A DNA stretch of 64,000 bases from Aspidiotus rigidus (GCA_035079385.1 JAVHKY010000052.1:13640001-13704000); one strand, 5' to 3'; counted from the stretch's first letter, positions 24,268 to 31,990 are shown. Made by a program: numbers and translations. The notes: generated by a model not told the origin, from the sequence alone.

Positions 24268-25000
24268 TTTTCTTACTGTTCTGTATCTGCTGTTCAAACG
24301 TAGTTTTCTTGATGTGCCACTGAACCTATATTTCCCATTTCTTGTAGACTTTCCGGAATTGGTGATGTGTATTTGTCATTTTTTTTTTCCTTCACTATTT
24401 TGGTCGTACTCACAACAAAAGAGATTCATTAAAAATCTTCATTTACCTGGTACATTGGTCTGAGGAGAAGTTTGAACCTCCTGACTGGAAGATTTTGATC
24501 TTCTGCATGGTTCTGTACTATTTTTTTTTGATGTACTGGATTTCTGAGTGGAGCTACGTTTTATTGCAGCCATTTCAAGCATAAGTTCTTCATAATGCAT
24601 ATTTTGTAAATCCATCTTCTTTTCAAGTTCACGGTTCTTAGACTGTAATGAACAATGATGATTAGTTACATTGGAATTGGAGTATGAAAAATTCAAATAT
24701 ATTTGCAAAATATTATGGGCTACTGGAATCAGCAACACATTCAACAAACAAATCCATTGTTTCTTTCTTTACTCTTACTTCCTTGTGGTGACCCCAACAG
24801 AAAATGACAATAAAAGTTTACAGCCCATCTCTTATTATATGTACCTGTAGAGCTTCAATTGTCTGGCATAGTTTGATTTTTTCAGAAGGTAAGCAATTCA
24901 ATTTCCATTGTAGTTTGTTCTGTTTTTCATGCAACTGAGCCAATGTTTCTGTCTGCTCTTTTTCCAAATCTTTTTTTCGTTTTGTAACGTCTCGCATTTG
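1..25000 (-). CDS. RIM-BP: RIM-binding protein (RIM-BP) gene, 17 supported exons, 3' end beyond the window
   Basis: RIM-BP is a presynaptic active-zone scaffold whose SH3 domains bind RIM and voltage-gated calcium channels, coupling channels to vesicle release. Reading the minus strand from 25000 down to 1, exons can be joined with matching phases throughout: coiled coil, Ser/Asn-rich linker, one SH3 domain, an acidic linker, three fibronectin III domains and a polar C-terminal stretch. Family-diagnostic strings are ERQLNKSILI, RRTSRDAACTM, GPQDGTLLVTW, GYAVYADGKKV and NPRHVTVRTKS. The family normally has two more SH3 domains at the C-terminus, which would lie before position 1. The start codon was not found; the first supported exon opens in mid coiled coil. 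Identification rests on recalled family sequence, but the domain order and exact FN3 wording make it strong. Confidence 0.9.
200..428 (-). CDS. RIM-BP: RIM-BP exon: polar linker
   Basis: 229 bases, acceptor cccatcttgtag, donor gtaagt. Encodes EITKKISEDDNYSEEEF and then a Ser/Pro/Asn-rich stretch ending DSRRDY plus two bases. No domain is visible. It joins in phase to the 121-base exon across a 4.96 kb intron. Confidence 0.72.
952..1454. mobile_element. Short non-autonomous element with 16-bp inverted termini
   Basis: A 503-bp interval starts AATTCGGACTCGACAG and ends with its exact reverse complement. It has no coding capacity. The first bases (ATTCGGACTC) recur at the ends of other elements in the window (3406, 5252, 10975), suggesting a shared family. 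Confidence 0.6.
3406..5252. mobile_element. 1.85 kb inverted-repeat element carrying a small unrecognised reading frame
   Basis: The outer ends read ATTTGGACTCTACAC on the left and GTGTAGAGTCCGAAT on the right, inverted copies with one mismatch. A second, inner inverted pair of about 42 bp lies at 3482-3524 and 4950-4991 and shares CACAGTGGGATAA and CTTCTTCTAGCGTGC. Between them is a plus-strand frame (about 4277-4503) that reads ENNVQFLSNCILQECPTEEE and then KWRKYHYHEK. After one shift of frame it continues to an acidic C-terminus at about 4574. A good acceptor (ctcaattttag) precedes it at 4277. The protein is not recognised. Confidence 0.5.
5389..5509 (-). CDS. RIM-BP: RIM-BP exon: polar linker after FN3-3
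   Basis: 121 bases, acceptor ttcttgtgtag and donor gtgaga, phase 0 in and one base over. Encodes GKNYNRPLARNAYGQIII and an acidic, proline-containing tail. No domain; the phases agree on both sides. Confidence 0.75.
5589..5737 (-). CDS. RIM-BP: RIM-BP exon: end of FN3-3
   Basis: 149 bases, acceptor tttcttgtag, donor gtgaat, phase 0 out. Encodes GDHALVNISKIASVNPRHVT and VRTKSKENHS; the glycine codon spans the junction with the previous exon (DSPT|GDHAL). Confidence 0.9.
5871..6038 (-). CDS. RIM-BP: RIM-BP exon: FN3-3, first part
   Basis: 168 bases, acceptor ccaaaaatag, donor gtaagt. Encodes GPQDGTLLVTWTPV and APITGYAVYADGKKVIDIDS, wording I recall as highly conserved in RIM-BP from flies to vertebrates. 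Confidence 0.92.
6203..6328 (-). CDS. RIM-BP: RIM-BP exon: end of FN3-2
   Basis: 126 bases, acceptor ttttgccacag and donor gtaagt. Encodes GLVPNTIYRVTVCAKNIRAP and later LDFRTLPKG, the closing strands of FN3-2 and the linker into FN3-3. Confidence 0.9.
6418..6661 (-). CDS. RIM-BP: RIM-BP exon: end of FN3-1 and most of FN3-2
   Basis: 244 bases. The frame selects the acceptor tccaattcag|CCTCAC over a later ggattag. It then reads PHRISVRTVTSNRRTSRDAA, followed by LIGKDVP and the second FN3 (TATSAVISWMPSNSNYQH). Donor gttagt, one base over. Confidence 0.9.
6727..6917 (-). CDS. RIM-BP: RIM-BP exon: fibronectin III domain 1
   Basis: 191 bases, acceptor tgtcattag, donor gtaagt, phase 0 out. Contains PVPRQLTLERQLNKSILIRW, then YHVYVDGVLKM. 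The conserved tryptophan and the Y-x-V-Y-V-D-G strand are those of RIM-BP FN3-1. Confidence 0.9.
8255..9325 (+). mobile_element. 5'-truncated Penelope-like element between inverted 81-bp repeats
   Basis: Two 81-bp copies of one sequence lie in inverted orientation at 8255-8335 and 9245-9325, with about one mismatch (shared core GTACTGCGCGAGCGCTTTCG). They enclose a GIY-YIG endonuclease frame and an AT-rich tail. Penelope-like elements are known to carry direct or inverted pseudo-LTRs. No reverse transcriptase is present, so this is a partial copy or a deletion derivative. I saw no hammerhead ribozyme core. Confidence 0.7.
8338..8961 (+). CDS. Penelope-like element, C-terminal GIY-YIG endonuclease domain
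   Basis: The frame is open from the stop at 8335-8337 to TGA at 8959, 207 codons, with no obligatory ATG. It is probably the C-terminal part of a longer polyprotein (IIHQLAAANGLHNLDIHKL at the start). The GIY-YIG nuclease core is clear: GVYILPC, then VYIGETGRQLRTRIHEH. The domain cleaves DNA to prime reverse transcription in Penelope-like elements. A basic region (DRKKKRWF) precedes it. The reverse transcriptase that should lie upstream is missing. Confidence 0.8.
   Translation, partial: FNKELSIIHQLAAANGLHNLDIHKLVRKKLIKRTLDSTTALPRQLHDRKKKRWFRLPFLGDLSSKISKVLQPHGFQAAFYTIHSTLALQFNRKDPIPRQDQSGVYILPCHNCDSVYIGETGRQLRTRIHEHLDHKSSNSPFYKHLAAHRHMFRVGTERLLHLEDSSRRRLALETLESARYTKAGFNVLNYSQPSHGVISCLFPTDLT
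10085..10168 (-). CDS. RIM-BP: RIM-BP exon: short acidic linker
   Basis: 84 bases, acceptor aaaattctag and donor gtaagt. In the carried-over phase it encodes DELGKRCRSD followed by a run of D, T and E. It sits between the SH3 exons 9 kb upstream and the first FN3 exon 3 kb downstream, and its phase fits both. Confidence 0.72.
10975..11090. repeat. Single end of the GGACTCTACAC repeat family
   Basis: AATTCGGACTCTACACG, followed by GTAACGCG-type and TAGTAGTGC-type words, mirrors the right end of the 3406-5252 element (5170-5252 in reverse complement). No second terminus was found nearby, so it is probably a truncated copy. Confidence 0.45.
11095..11425 (+). repeat. Dispersed repeat, copy 1 of a pair
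   Basis: About 330 bp, highly similar in the same orientation to 14056-14372; both begin ACTACCGGTAGTATGTATTT and run to the word TATCGGACTAT. This copy continues uninterrupted into CGATAGTTTGCCCATCACTA and so shows the empty site for an insertion in copy 2. Confidence 0.75.
12438..12469. repeat. Perfect 32-bp palindrome
   Basis: TGGATATACGTCAAAA is followed directly by its exact reverse complement, with no spacer. Function unknown. Confidence 0.85.
12837..13096. mobile_element. Probable MITE with imperfect GAGCTACG inverted ends
   Basis: The left end (CACACACCTGAGCTACGCC) pairs imperfectly with the right end (GCTGTAGCCAAGGTGTGA). CTACG/CGTAG words are repeated inside both halves. An apparent 74-codon frame across it is probably chance. 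Confidence 0.4.
13290..13503. mobile_element. 214-bp hairpin element
   Basis: Two arms of about 85 bp pair almost perfectly; the left arm starts TATAGGGCTTTTCATG and the right ends CATGGAAAAGCCCTATA. The loop is about 40 bases. No coding capacity. It is the kind of foldback MITE that could give a long hairpin transcript. Confidence 0.7.
14056..14372 (+). repeat. Dispersed repeat, copy 2 of a pair
   Basis: Same sequence as 11095-11425 with scattered differences. It breaks off at CGGACTAT, where a 260-bp MITE is inserted, and resumes after it. Confidence 0.75.
14376..14635. mobile_element. 260-bp MITE with 12-bp inverted ends
   Basis: Starts TCGGACCGGGCA and ends TGCCCGGTCCGA. Inner CGCTAGCATCGC words are also inverted. 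Comparison with repeat copy 1 (uninterrupted CGGACTATCGATAG) shows it as an insertion, with AT on both sides as the only visible duplication. Confidence 0.7.
14665..14926. mobile_element. 262-bp MITE with perfect 8-bp target duplication
   Basis: Left end CTTTGACTATGTAGGTATGG, right end the near reverse complement. GTTTTTGC occurs on both sides (14657-14664 and 14927-14934). A second inverted pair (CAGGAATGGAGGCGTTTT / AAAACGCCTTCATTCCTG) lies inside. The 8-bp duplication is characteristic of the hAT superfamily. Confidence 0.8.
15105..15416 (-). CDS. FLYWCH-type zinc-finger ORF, 103 codons
   Basis: ATG at 15416 to stop at 15105. The peptide shows the FLYWCH pattern in order: NGFMYVRS, MYWDCQK, ECKARAVT and a terminal HQHPPN, giving the two Cys and two His ligands. 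FLYWCH fingers bind DNA and are common both in insect host genes and at the N-terminus of MULE (Phantom) transposases. The ORF is noticeably richer in G and C than its surroundings. It sits inside a RIM-BP intron on the same strand, which favours a mobile-element origin or retroposed exon, but no transposase follows it. Confidence 0.6.
   Translation of the reverse strand: MAKMVNNKLVINGFMYVRSCVRGNRMYWDCQKVRAGECKARAVTMRPARALDPIVVVSGPTTFKHQHPPNQEACQAEAVLENFKQQAEANPAQPPAQIVCDAP
16009..16150. mobile_element. 142-bp hairpin MITE
   Basis: Arms of about 69 bases: TATGTGACCTGCAATGAGAA at the left and its near-exact reverse complement at the right, with a minimal loop (TCG). Confidence 0.75.
16201..16444. 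mobile_element. MITE of the CTTAGACCATATAG family, copy A
   Basis: Ends CTTAGACCATATAG and CTATATGGTCTAAG. Flanks GTGGTAAG (16193-16200) and GTGATAAG (16445-16452) are an 8-bp duplication with one mismatch. The interior also folds back (TCGGAACATAGGAGA / CTCCTATGTTCCAAC). Confidence 0.75.
16470..16680. mobile_element. 211-bp inverted-repeat MITE
   Basis: CCACTGGGCAAGGTGTTTGA and the following ~30 bases pair with the segment ending CCACTGG at 16680. The shared core is GAAAAGAGGTGTGCTCAG. No coding capacity. Confidence 0.65.
16825..16918. mobile_element. 94-bp hairpin element
   Basis: ATACTACGGTCCAAATAAAA at the left pairs with the right arm ending TTATTTGGAACGTAGTAT; GTGCCC / GGGCAC continue the stem. 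Confidence 0.6.
16981..17390. mobile_element. MITE of the CTTAGACCATATAG family, copy B, with a nested hairpin
   Basis: Same family as 16201-16444. Flanking TATTTATG at 16973-16980 and 17391-17398 is a perfect 8-bp duplication. Near its left end another hairpin (about 16991-17150, with TATGCGCAAGTGATAATAAT and its inverse) has been inserted, interrupting the terminal sequence. Confidence 0.8.
19106..19286 (-). CDS. RIM-BP: RIM-BP exon: SH3 domain, C-terminal half and tail
   Basis: 181 bases, acceptor aattaacag and donor gtacct, phase 0 in and one base over. It encodes EGYVDAELMDGRRGLVP, the distal loop and final strands of the SH3 (the G-x-VP motif), then a charged helix (LLEFNQRVMIDMKECDR). 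The intron between the two SH3 halves is only 87 bases. Confidence 0.88.
19374..19476 (-). CDS. RIM-BP: RIM-BP exon: SH3 domain, N-terminal half
   Basis: 103 bases, acceptor tttattttcag and donor gtaagt. It encodes YTYDPF, then SELAINAGDYLLVYTEPDD. This is the RT-loop and n-Src-loop half of an SH3 domain, with the ALYDY-like start replaced by the YTYDP form typical of RIM-BP. Confidence 0.88.
19660..20106. mobile_element. hAT-type MITE, TIR CASGGTACACTAAAGAGGTA
   Basis: CAGGGTACACTAAAGAGGTA at the left and TACCTCTTTAGTGTACCGTG at the right. GTTTGGCC lies immediately outside the right end (20107-20114) and again six bases outside the left end (19646-19653), suggesting an 8-bp duplication with a small left-end rearrangement. 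The TIR is related to that of the 46258-46720 element. Confidence 0.65.
20115..20530. other. Unrecognised open region inside a RIM-BP intron
   Basis: Both strands are open for 60-110 codons and the base composition is less AT-rich than the flanks. This suggests a fossil coding fragment, possibly of a transposon, but no family motif could be identified on either strand. Confidence 0.3.
20559..20721 (-). CDS. RIM-BP: RIM-BP exon: linker and first strand of the SH3 domain
   Basis: 163 bases following a short intron of about 90 bases (acceptor tttttcacag). The exon ends GKGLCNIFIA plus two bases of the next codon. The next exon supplies the missing base and continues YTYDPF, the usual SH3 opening. 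The donor that preserves this frame is GCCAA|gcaagt, a GC donor; using the nearby GT instead puts a stop codon in frame after a few residues. Confidence 0.75.
20811..21057 (-). CDS. RIM-BP: RIM-BP exon: linker, 5' boundary uncertain
   Basis: The donor is at GAAG|gttaat and the reading frame is open through LSYLQSTIQQTEILSN to LLPFDLEG. The acceptor is not certain. Phase 0 from the previous exon points to AG|TTG at 21057, but the frame stays open further upstream, so the exon may begin a few tens of bases earlier. Confidence 0.6.
21835..21962 (-). CDS. RIM-BP: RIM-BP exon: linker
   Basis: 128 bases, acceptor atattaatag and donor gtaagg. With the one-base carry-over it gives 43 whole codons (TKGSTTVEQLYKLDEMG and following) and ends in phase 0. 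No domain is assigned; the exon is supported by splice signals and phase. Confidence 0.7.
22051..22392 (-). CDS. RIM-BP: RIM-BP exon: linker
   Basis: 342 bases, acceptor ctcaaaaacag and donor gtaagc. The leftover G from the upstream exon completes a glycine codon (GYQGSITSHSS). The exon holds a cysteine-containing low-complexity stretch and then a short amphipathic segment (YEIDKIMAKIDQDNRILAEL). No named domain is seen. Confidence 0.75.
22393..24446 (-). other. RIM-BP intron of 2.05 kb
   Basis: No exon found. It includes a diverged tandem duplication at 23080-23395 (AAAATAAGCCG and TATGAAAAAATTAC blocks repeated about 160 bases apart) and the CT microsatellite. Confidence 0.6.
24212..24265. 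repeat. (CT)27 microsatellite
   Basis: An uninterrupted run of CT dinucleotides preceded by a run of C. It creates artificial Ser/Leu reading frames, which should be ignored. Confidence 0.95.
24447..24642 (-). CDS. RIM-BP: RIM-BP exon: end of coiled coil and Ser/Thr-rich linker
   Basis: 196 bases, entering in phase 0 and leaving one base over. Acceptor ttcattacag, donor gtaaat. It starts SKNRELEKKM, continues through EELMLEMAAIKR and turns into a Ser/Thr/Lys-rich tail. The LMLEMA block after a coiled coil matches my memory of RIM-BP N-termini. Confidence 0.8.
24845..25000 (-). CDS. RIM-BP: RIM-BP exon: coiled coil, first supported exon
   Basis: 156 bases, 52 codons, phase 0 at both ends, flanked by attatttcag and gtacat. 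The peptide (KRKKDLEKEQTETLAQLHEK and so on) is rich in K, E, Q and L with heptad spacing. This fits the N-terminal coiled-coil region of RIM-BP. Confidence 0.8.
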
Positions 25001-28000
25001 CTGAAATAATATAGTAAAACAATAACAATCTGCTGAATATGGACAGTGTCTCTCAATATTGTCCTGGTAGACAGCTTATCTTGCTCTCAAACTCATTTTG
25101 TTGTAGATTTGGTTGCCATTTCAAAAAACCAGCATGTTCACTACCTAATGCTCTTTATAAAGTTAGAATATCAACCCAATGAATGCGAACAAAGATGATA
25201 CCGATAAAAGTAAAGAGTGAGAGGAATGGTCAATATGTATTTACAACAAATACCTGTTATAAATTTTGCGACTGATCTTATTTGAATTACTTTCCTTAAC
25301 ACACAGTTTTATCGTAATGTTTGGGGAAGGCTATGCTGAGCTCAAAGACAGTGGATGACGTTACAGATATGTAGGGGGCAGAAAATAAACGTTCCCATAC
25401 GTAGGTTTTTCTTGTAAAATGTAAAGTGCTGATGCTTTTTCTGCATCTTACGCGATATTCTGCCTATTGCTACAGAATATAGGAATCTATTCTGCACAAG
25501 TTGAGAATAAAAACTAATGTTACCAAGTACAAAGTAGTGCTATTGTGTTGGTCATTTACCATTCCTCTCAATTTTTGTTTGATAAGTGTCCATCTGCGTT
25601 TGTATTCTTAAAAGGAGCAAACTGCAGTAGGTTATTCAACTATATTTTGACCAGAATCACTTGGTACTGGACGACGTGCTGCGTTGCTTTTCTCTCAGTA
25701 GAAAAACCTAGAATATTAAAAATGTACTATGCTAGTTGGCAACTAGGCATAGAATTTCTTTTACTCACATTGGTATGAAAAATCGAAACTTTCCCTCTAA
25801 ACAATGCCTACATACACAAAAACAAAAAAATCAACTTCACGCTCTTTGATAAAATGAGTAAAGATTGCTTTACAGTCATAGGTATATCCTGAAATAGTAA
25901 TTTACGCTACTTACTAGTTTGGAAAAACAAAAGATTGCCAAACGAGCACAAAGTTGGAAAGACAAGGTGAGACAATGTGGAGTGAGACTATTTGCAAGAG
26001 TCGGCAATCAATCTTCTTAAACGTGTTGCGTATGCTATTTTTCCATACTTAGGTATGCATGAAAAGTGCGCTCGGTTTTCAGTGGAGAAAGTGTCTTTTT
26101 TCCCGATACCTTAATTGTGTTTGTTTTCTTCTCTCCATTTTATTTTTACTTTTCTTTACGGTTTCTCCATCATTTTCTCCACTGGTTGTTACATTTCGTA
26201 CACGTCTGTTTTTTTCTTGATGGAGCTAGCCTAGCTTCTTTTCACTTTTCTCTTTTCAGGCATGCATACAAAGAAAAATTTCTATTCAAGAAGAGCGGCA
26301 CGAGTGACGTTTTTCACGTTTTGTTCAATTTGCTCTACTCGCTGCACTTGTACCTATCGCAAGTTCGCAACGCATATAAAACTCATCGTGAAGAACGTCA
26401 CTATTGCCGCTTACTTAGGAATATGTGAGGCGGTGCGCGAAACCCTAGGATAAGTCGGAATTTTTTTTTTTTCTAAATTCACTACCAAACAATTCTCTAG
26501 ATATCACGGAATGTGATGTTTTTTGGGGAAGTGACTCAGTGCTCATGAAAGTATACATGACAACGTAACCAAAACGTCCAAAACCTCTTTTTTGATAGTT
26601 TTCGTTCTTTAGCTCTCCTGCACAATTTGGTTTTCGACTTATCACCGTATCAAATATATTATTTCAGAAAATTAATGCGAAATAGTAGATTGTACGCCAA
26701 TGCGTGCATGTGTATTGAAAATACTATTTCAAGGTTGTATCTTGTAACGTTTTTTGATCTGAAACTGCTTGGTTTTTACTTTGTTACTCTCCAAAAAATA
26801 AATGTTGTTTTCGTTACGTTATCGCTGGAAATTTTCGTTTGTTTGTTATCGCTCCCAGTTACGCCCAATCACCGAATTTGGTCACCGACTAAAAAAAGTG
26901 TTCCACGCGTTTTGGAAGTCACAATTAATTTACTCAGTACGCATTATTGGCAATCACGCACAATGGACGCATAATGGAGAGTTTTTTTTTTCAAAACACG
27001 ACCAAACTAGGAAATTCTGCGTCGTGAGTCAAGACTCAGACGTAATGAGAAAATTGTATTTGCTCATAACGCGTTAAGAGAAATAAAATTTTCTCAGAGT
27101 TCATATTATTGATCATATTTGTGCAAAGTTATACGCTCATAATGAATTTCAGCAAAGTAGTGCAGAATTTTCAAAGTTGGAACATATAGATAAATTATAG
27201 GGAGAAAGACGAAATTTCCTTACAAGCTAGGCACAATTGAGGTCGAGCAGGGTAGTTTCTGTTGAATCTATACGCTTTTGAATATTACAGTTGTACATAT
27301 TTAAAGAGTTGTATACTCAAATAAGTTTTCTTGTAATTTTTTTACTCATTTGACTACCGTACGAACCTTTAACTAGTTTCTGTTGTCGATCAGGTACGCA
27401 GGCCACGAATAAGAGAGAAAATGGGTAATTTAATAACCAGCTGATGAATCGCTCTTCAAGCAGTCTTGCAGACCACACATGGTGACCATGCGAGTTGCAT
27501 GAGACTAAGAGCAAATTTCATTCCTTAAAACGCGTACTACTCTTGGTTTACGAGGCAAAATTTTCAAGTTCGATCGTGTTGTGGAAAAAAAAATTTTCCA
27601 TTACGCTTCATGGGCATTTCATTTCGGCCTCTCAGCAAAAAATTTGTTCATAATTCCTACGTATTGAGAAAATTGTGAAATCCAATGCGTTGTGAGCACT
27701 TTTTTTGATCAATGATTGAACTTGGTGATTGAGCGTAACATCCAAACTTTATTGGTCGTATATAAAGTCGGGTTAGAATGTGACTACATACGCTCCCCTC
27801 AATAACTCAAGGGTGTGCTTCATCCGTTGGGAAACTCCGAAACGGTATACAATAAGTTGCATACATCCCCAAATACCCTGTAAGGTTCGGTATACCAGCG
27901 GTCACTACGCGACGTTTGTCGGGCGTGCGTGGGTAGTCCTTGTAACGAATGACAATGAATAACTTCGTAAAAAAATATTCTCGAAGCTCCATTTCCCGAC

Positions 28001-30487
28001 GAATTTTTTTGATCTTTGGAAACAATGTACAGAAAGGTTCAATGGAAGGTGGTATAGAGACAGAAATCCAAATTTTTGTTCCAAACAAATTTTACAACGT
28101 CCAAAAATAGAAAAATTCTCGCTGATTTCGAAGTGAAATAGAAAGCGTCGTGAAAAAAATTTTCAATTCCGCTTTTAAACCTCCTCTAATTGAACCTTTC
28201 TAAAGAATATACCAAGAAATTAGAAAGGTCCATTGAAAATTCTAGCAGTGAGAAACTTTTCCAGTATTATATTTTTAATGCTCAATTTTACGAGCGAAGC
28301 ACACCCTTAAGCACTTGACTGTAAAGACGTACAATATAATGGGTGTTTTCAAATAATTTTTATGGAAGGGTTGGAGATGATGCTTCTCACATTTTGTGGT
28401 ATGGCATAAGGATTTGACAAAAAATCTTTTCCAATATATTCTCGTGTATGAATTGACACTAACCGATATGATTGCCTCAAATGACTCTAGTGATGTTTGC
28501 ATTGGCTCACATGTTACCACGTATTCCGTTTCTGCCTGAAATGTCGGAAAACACCTATATTATTACAACTTTACGTAAACAGACTCGATATACCTAATTT
28601 AAGACTACTTTAAATAGTAGTACGCGAACATGGGGATGGTCTTATGGAGTGGTCAAGAAAACTACGGGGTTGAAAGAAACTTAGTTAATTTTGTAGCCTA
28701 CAACTTTGCCTGAAAAATGTAAATTCTTCGGTATCAATGTCGACAACTTTTAACACAAGTTGAAAATGGACTCTTTAGTTGATTGCGTACATTGAAATGC
28801 TGATGCCATACGGAAAAATTTTGATGCTTATTTATCTTTAAGCTCCGATTTTTTGAAGTATATAACACTCATGAACAAATTTCAAGCATTTGGAATAAAC
28901 ATGAATTATGGAAGATATTTCTAGAAGAATTTTTGACGCTGAATTCAGTGTTATTCGCCGTTTTCCGATATTACGTTCCATTATTGTGCAATACTCATGT
29001 TTAGTTACCGCAATGCGTATCGCATCTTATAACGAACTACAAAATTTCAACGCGCGAACCGCAATGAATGGGCCTCATTCAAAACTTTTCTCAAACGAAG
29101 AACGCTCGTGACGCGCCCAAAAACATCCATATGTCATCAGTAGGCTAGAGTCGAGTTGAAAATATCCTATTTTTTACCGTGTTCTTATTTCAGTTCTCGA
29201 CTAAAAGGTTTCTATCATCTAACCTCTAGAAAAATATTAGAGAATTACCTACCTGGTTATTTGGAATAATGTTCATTTAGCACCTTGTAACGCCAGACGG
29301 CCAGACGAATAATTTTTTCAGGAAGATGACTTATTTCTATTTTTTCTGCGTGTCTACTCGTGATTAAGGTTCGCGAGCGTTGTTACATTTTCTTGCAATT
29401 TGGATACTTATAGATTATGACAAAAATAAATTCATAATATTTTCGTGAACGAAGACAGCGCTTGGCTACCAATAAGGCTTACTTTCTTTTCTTTTTGGAT
29501 TAACGTGCGGATGATAAATCATGCATTTTGTAAAATTCAAACTTTTGAAAGATATTCAACTATTTTATCACGTAGCACCAACCCGTATGAAAAGTAAGGA
29601 ATAAAATCGATATTTTAACGCGAACTATTCTCGTGTATGTACATCGCGAGGGGATTAGGTATGAGAAAGAGGAACTTGTTTAAAATACCGATGGGCTTGT
29701 TTTCCGTACTCATGAAGAAGTCTGAAACGAATGAAATACCTATATAATGCACATAATTGTAATTACGAAAAAAATTTACTACGAATGTGCTCGAGAATTT
29801 TTACTCAATGGAGCTACTGAATTTCAATAGTATAAATCCTAATAGGTGAGAACCATATTGTTTTGCGTCTCTAATGCTACGGAACATCTAGCGCCGATTC
29901 TGTTTCCGCGCATGAGTGTATTTGCAAAAGCAGCGTGGGGCTGCGAGTCAACTAACACAAAAATTGACGCTGAGTTCCTCTTATCACTTAAGTATAAAGA
30001 TGGCAAAATATGATGACTGTTTTTAAACACCGTGGGTCGTTAGTAGATATAGAAAAATAGCCTTATTGACATTTTTTATATGGATTGAACACTTACTACC
30101 TACATCTACGTAGATTAAATTCTTCAATATCAGTATATTACGAGATACTTTTTTCCGGTGGTATCTGCTACTTAAACAGTATTTTCAACGTCAAATTTTC
30201 TTTTTCTTTTGCCTTTTCGTGGAGGGAAAAAACACTCACACAGAAGCGTGAGCAACACACAACTTTTCGGACCTGTTTTTTTTTCCATTTTTGCTTCAAT
30301 GTATCCATTATTATAGGTAGAACTTATGGCGTTGTACATATTTTAATTACTTATTTTTCTTCTAAGTAACTTAGATATTTCATTTGCTTGTCCTCTTTTT
30401 TCATTTTTCATATTATTTTTCTTAAATTAAGAACAATATTAATCTCACATTTTTTATATTTAAATTCTAATCATATCAATAATCTCA
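25001..30487. other. Region without a recognised gene
   Basis: Probably upstream intron or intergenic sequence of RIM-BP. Apart from the doubtful exon at 28464-28535, only short AT-rich frames without family motifs are seen. Confidence 0.5.
28464..28535 (-). CDS. Possible additional upstream RIM-BP exon (24 codons)
   Basis: A 72-base open segment is bounded by a good acceptor (acatttcag) and a donor (gttagt). It is in phase 0 at both ends, so it could join the coiled-coil exon that starts in phase 0 at 25000. The peptide begins AETEYVVTCEP. I do not recognise it as RIM-BP, and such short spliceable segments occur by chance. Confidence 0.3.
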
Positions 30488-30551
30488 AATCCGATCAGCG
30501 GAAGGGCGTTGGTGTCTTGCGCAACGACAACGCCCTTCCGCTGATCGGATT
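30488..30551. repeat. Perfect GC-rich hairpin, 23-bp arms
   Basis: The left arm AATCCGATCAGCGGAAGGGC (plus GTT) and the right arm at 30529-30551 are exact reverse complements around an 18-base loop. It stands out from AT-rich surroundings. No target duplication is evident. Confidence 0.85.
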
Positions 30552-31289
30552 GGAGAGTTAACGTATGTTTTCTCGTGACAGGTCACAATAGTTGATATCA
30601 GGCAAACTAAAAAAATGGACGTTCATGAACTTTGACTTCTAGACCAAAAACGGCGGGTAGAGGCTGCGTCAACCAAGTGGTGGCGCTAGAAATCTCAAGT
30701 TGGGTAGGCCAATCGGAGGCCAAGTACCTAATTCAGAATTTTGAGGAACTAAAAACTTTTTATATGGAAACTGCTCACATCATATGATGTTTTGTGATAG
30801 TGGTGTGTTTGTATAATGTGTATCATACACAATGTGTCAAGGAAGTAGTTCATTAGCCTTTAGAAAAATAGGTGAGGCCAAGTAGTAGGCCAAAAACTTT
30901 TTCGGGGAGGTGGAGGCCAGGTCTGACTGGTCTCCCCTATTGGGTTTTAAACTTAGGGTCAGTTTTACCAAAGTGCTAATCGTCGATTTAGTGCTAATTC
31001 TAGCTTAGGTCGCCAAAATTGGGCGCTTTATTGGCTAACTCGGAGCTTAACCTGTCACGTGACTTTAAGCGTCGTTGGTAAAACTGGCCCTTAGAGTTTC
31101 AAAGGTTGGCATCCTGCGTGTTATCGATTACTGAGTGAGTGATCATGATGATTTCACCCTTAGACTACGACAAAATTTAAACCTTTGTTAATCAACTAGA
31201 ACTTCATATTTTATTGCACTGTCCTTAAAAAATCAAATCATTATTACTGATCACACATCATGAATAAATATAAGAATATTTTTCTAAGC

Positions 31290-31545
31290 TCCAGACCCAT
31301 TTTCAATTGTGCGCCACTCATGCCTCAGCCTCATTTTTCTATGCGCCAGCTGCTTTTCTCTGTGCAATCTACCACATTTTCAACTCTAACTCACTCATGC
31401 GCCACTCTAATTTTTCAACTCAACGCCACTTTTGATTTTTTTTATGCAACAGACTCATTTTTTCTATGTATTCAACTCATTTTAACTCATAAAAAAAATT
31501 CATCAACCTCATTTTTTCTATTCAATATCCATTTTATCAACATAC
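31290..31545. repeat. Degenerate repeats of a CTCATTTTT/TGCGCCA motif
   Basis: Words such as GCGCCACTCAT, CTCATTTTTCTATG and ATTTTCAACTC recur every 25-40 bases. The pattern resembles the subterminal arrays of the MULE elements elsewhere in this window, but no partner array was found. Confidence 0.35.
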
Positions 31546-31820
31546 CAAAAATAATTGAATCTTCAAAAATTTTCAGTTCTTAATATTTTGCGATTTTTTA
31601 AAGCAAATTTAATCATATATTTTTTCTTACTCACTACTCAAAACTCTTGTATCATTTTATTTCATCTCTTTTTGTCAAGATTCCACATGTTTTAATATTA
31701 CCACCCTCACGCGTCGTGACATTTTTCCTATAGGTCAGATTAATTTTTGACAATTGTACAACTATTAAAATTCAGTGGCGGAACTATTTCCAGAGAGTAT
31801 AAATATTTAGATGCACAAAA

Positions 31821-31990
31821 TTAAGACAAAAAGCAAAGAATGATTTTGAAAACGATTTCTTTAAGTTGATGAATAATTCTGTTTTTGGAAGAACAATGAT
31901 GAATATTAGAAAGTCTGTAGATATAAAATTGATTTCTAAGGTAATAAATATACTAAGTATGTATCAAAACCTAACTTTCAGAAGTCAACT
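31821..31990 (+). pseudogene. Maverick-type protein-primed DNA polymerase B fragment
   Basis: About 57 codons read [20 protein letters not shown] and then [10 protein letters not shown], a conserved block of Maverick/Polinton and related viral type-B polymerases just before the YxDTDS motif. It overlaps in sequence with the start of the longer fragment at 56334, so it is a separate copy. It stops within a T-rich run. Confidence 0.7.

Noticed and set aside
24043..24323. Serine/leucine-rich reading frames
   Set aside because: They translate the (CT)27 microsatellite.
26066..27077. Overlapping 60-120 codon frames
   Set aside because: Low-complexity aromatic/hydrophobic translations of AT-rich DNA; no splice or family support.
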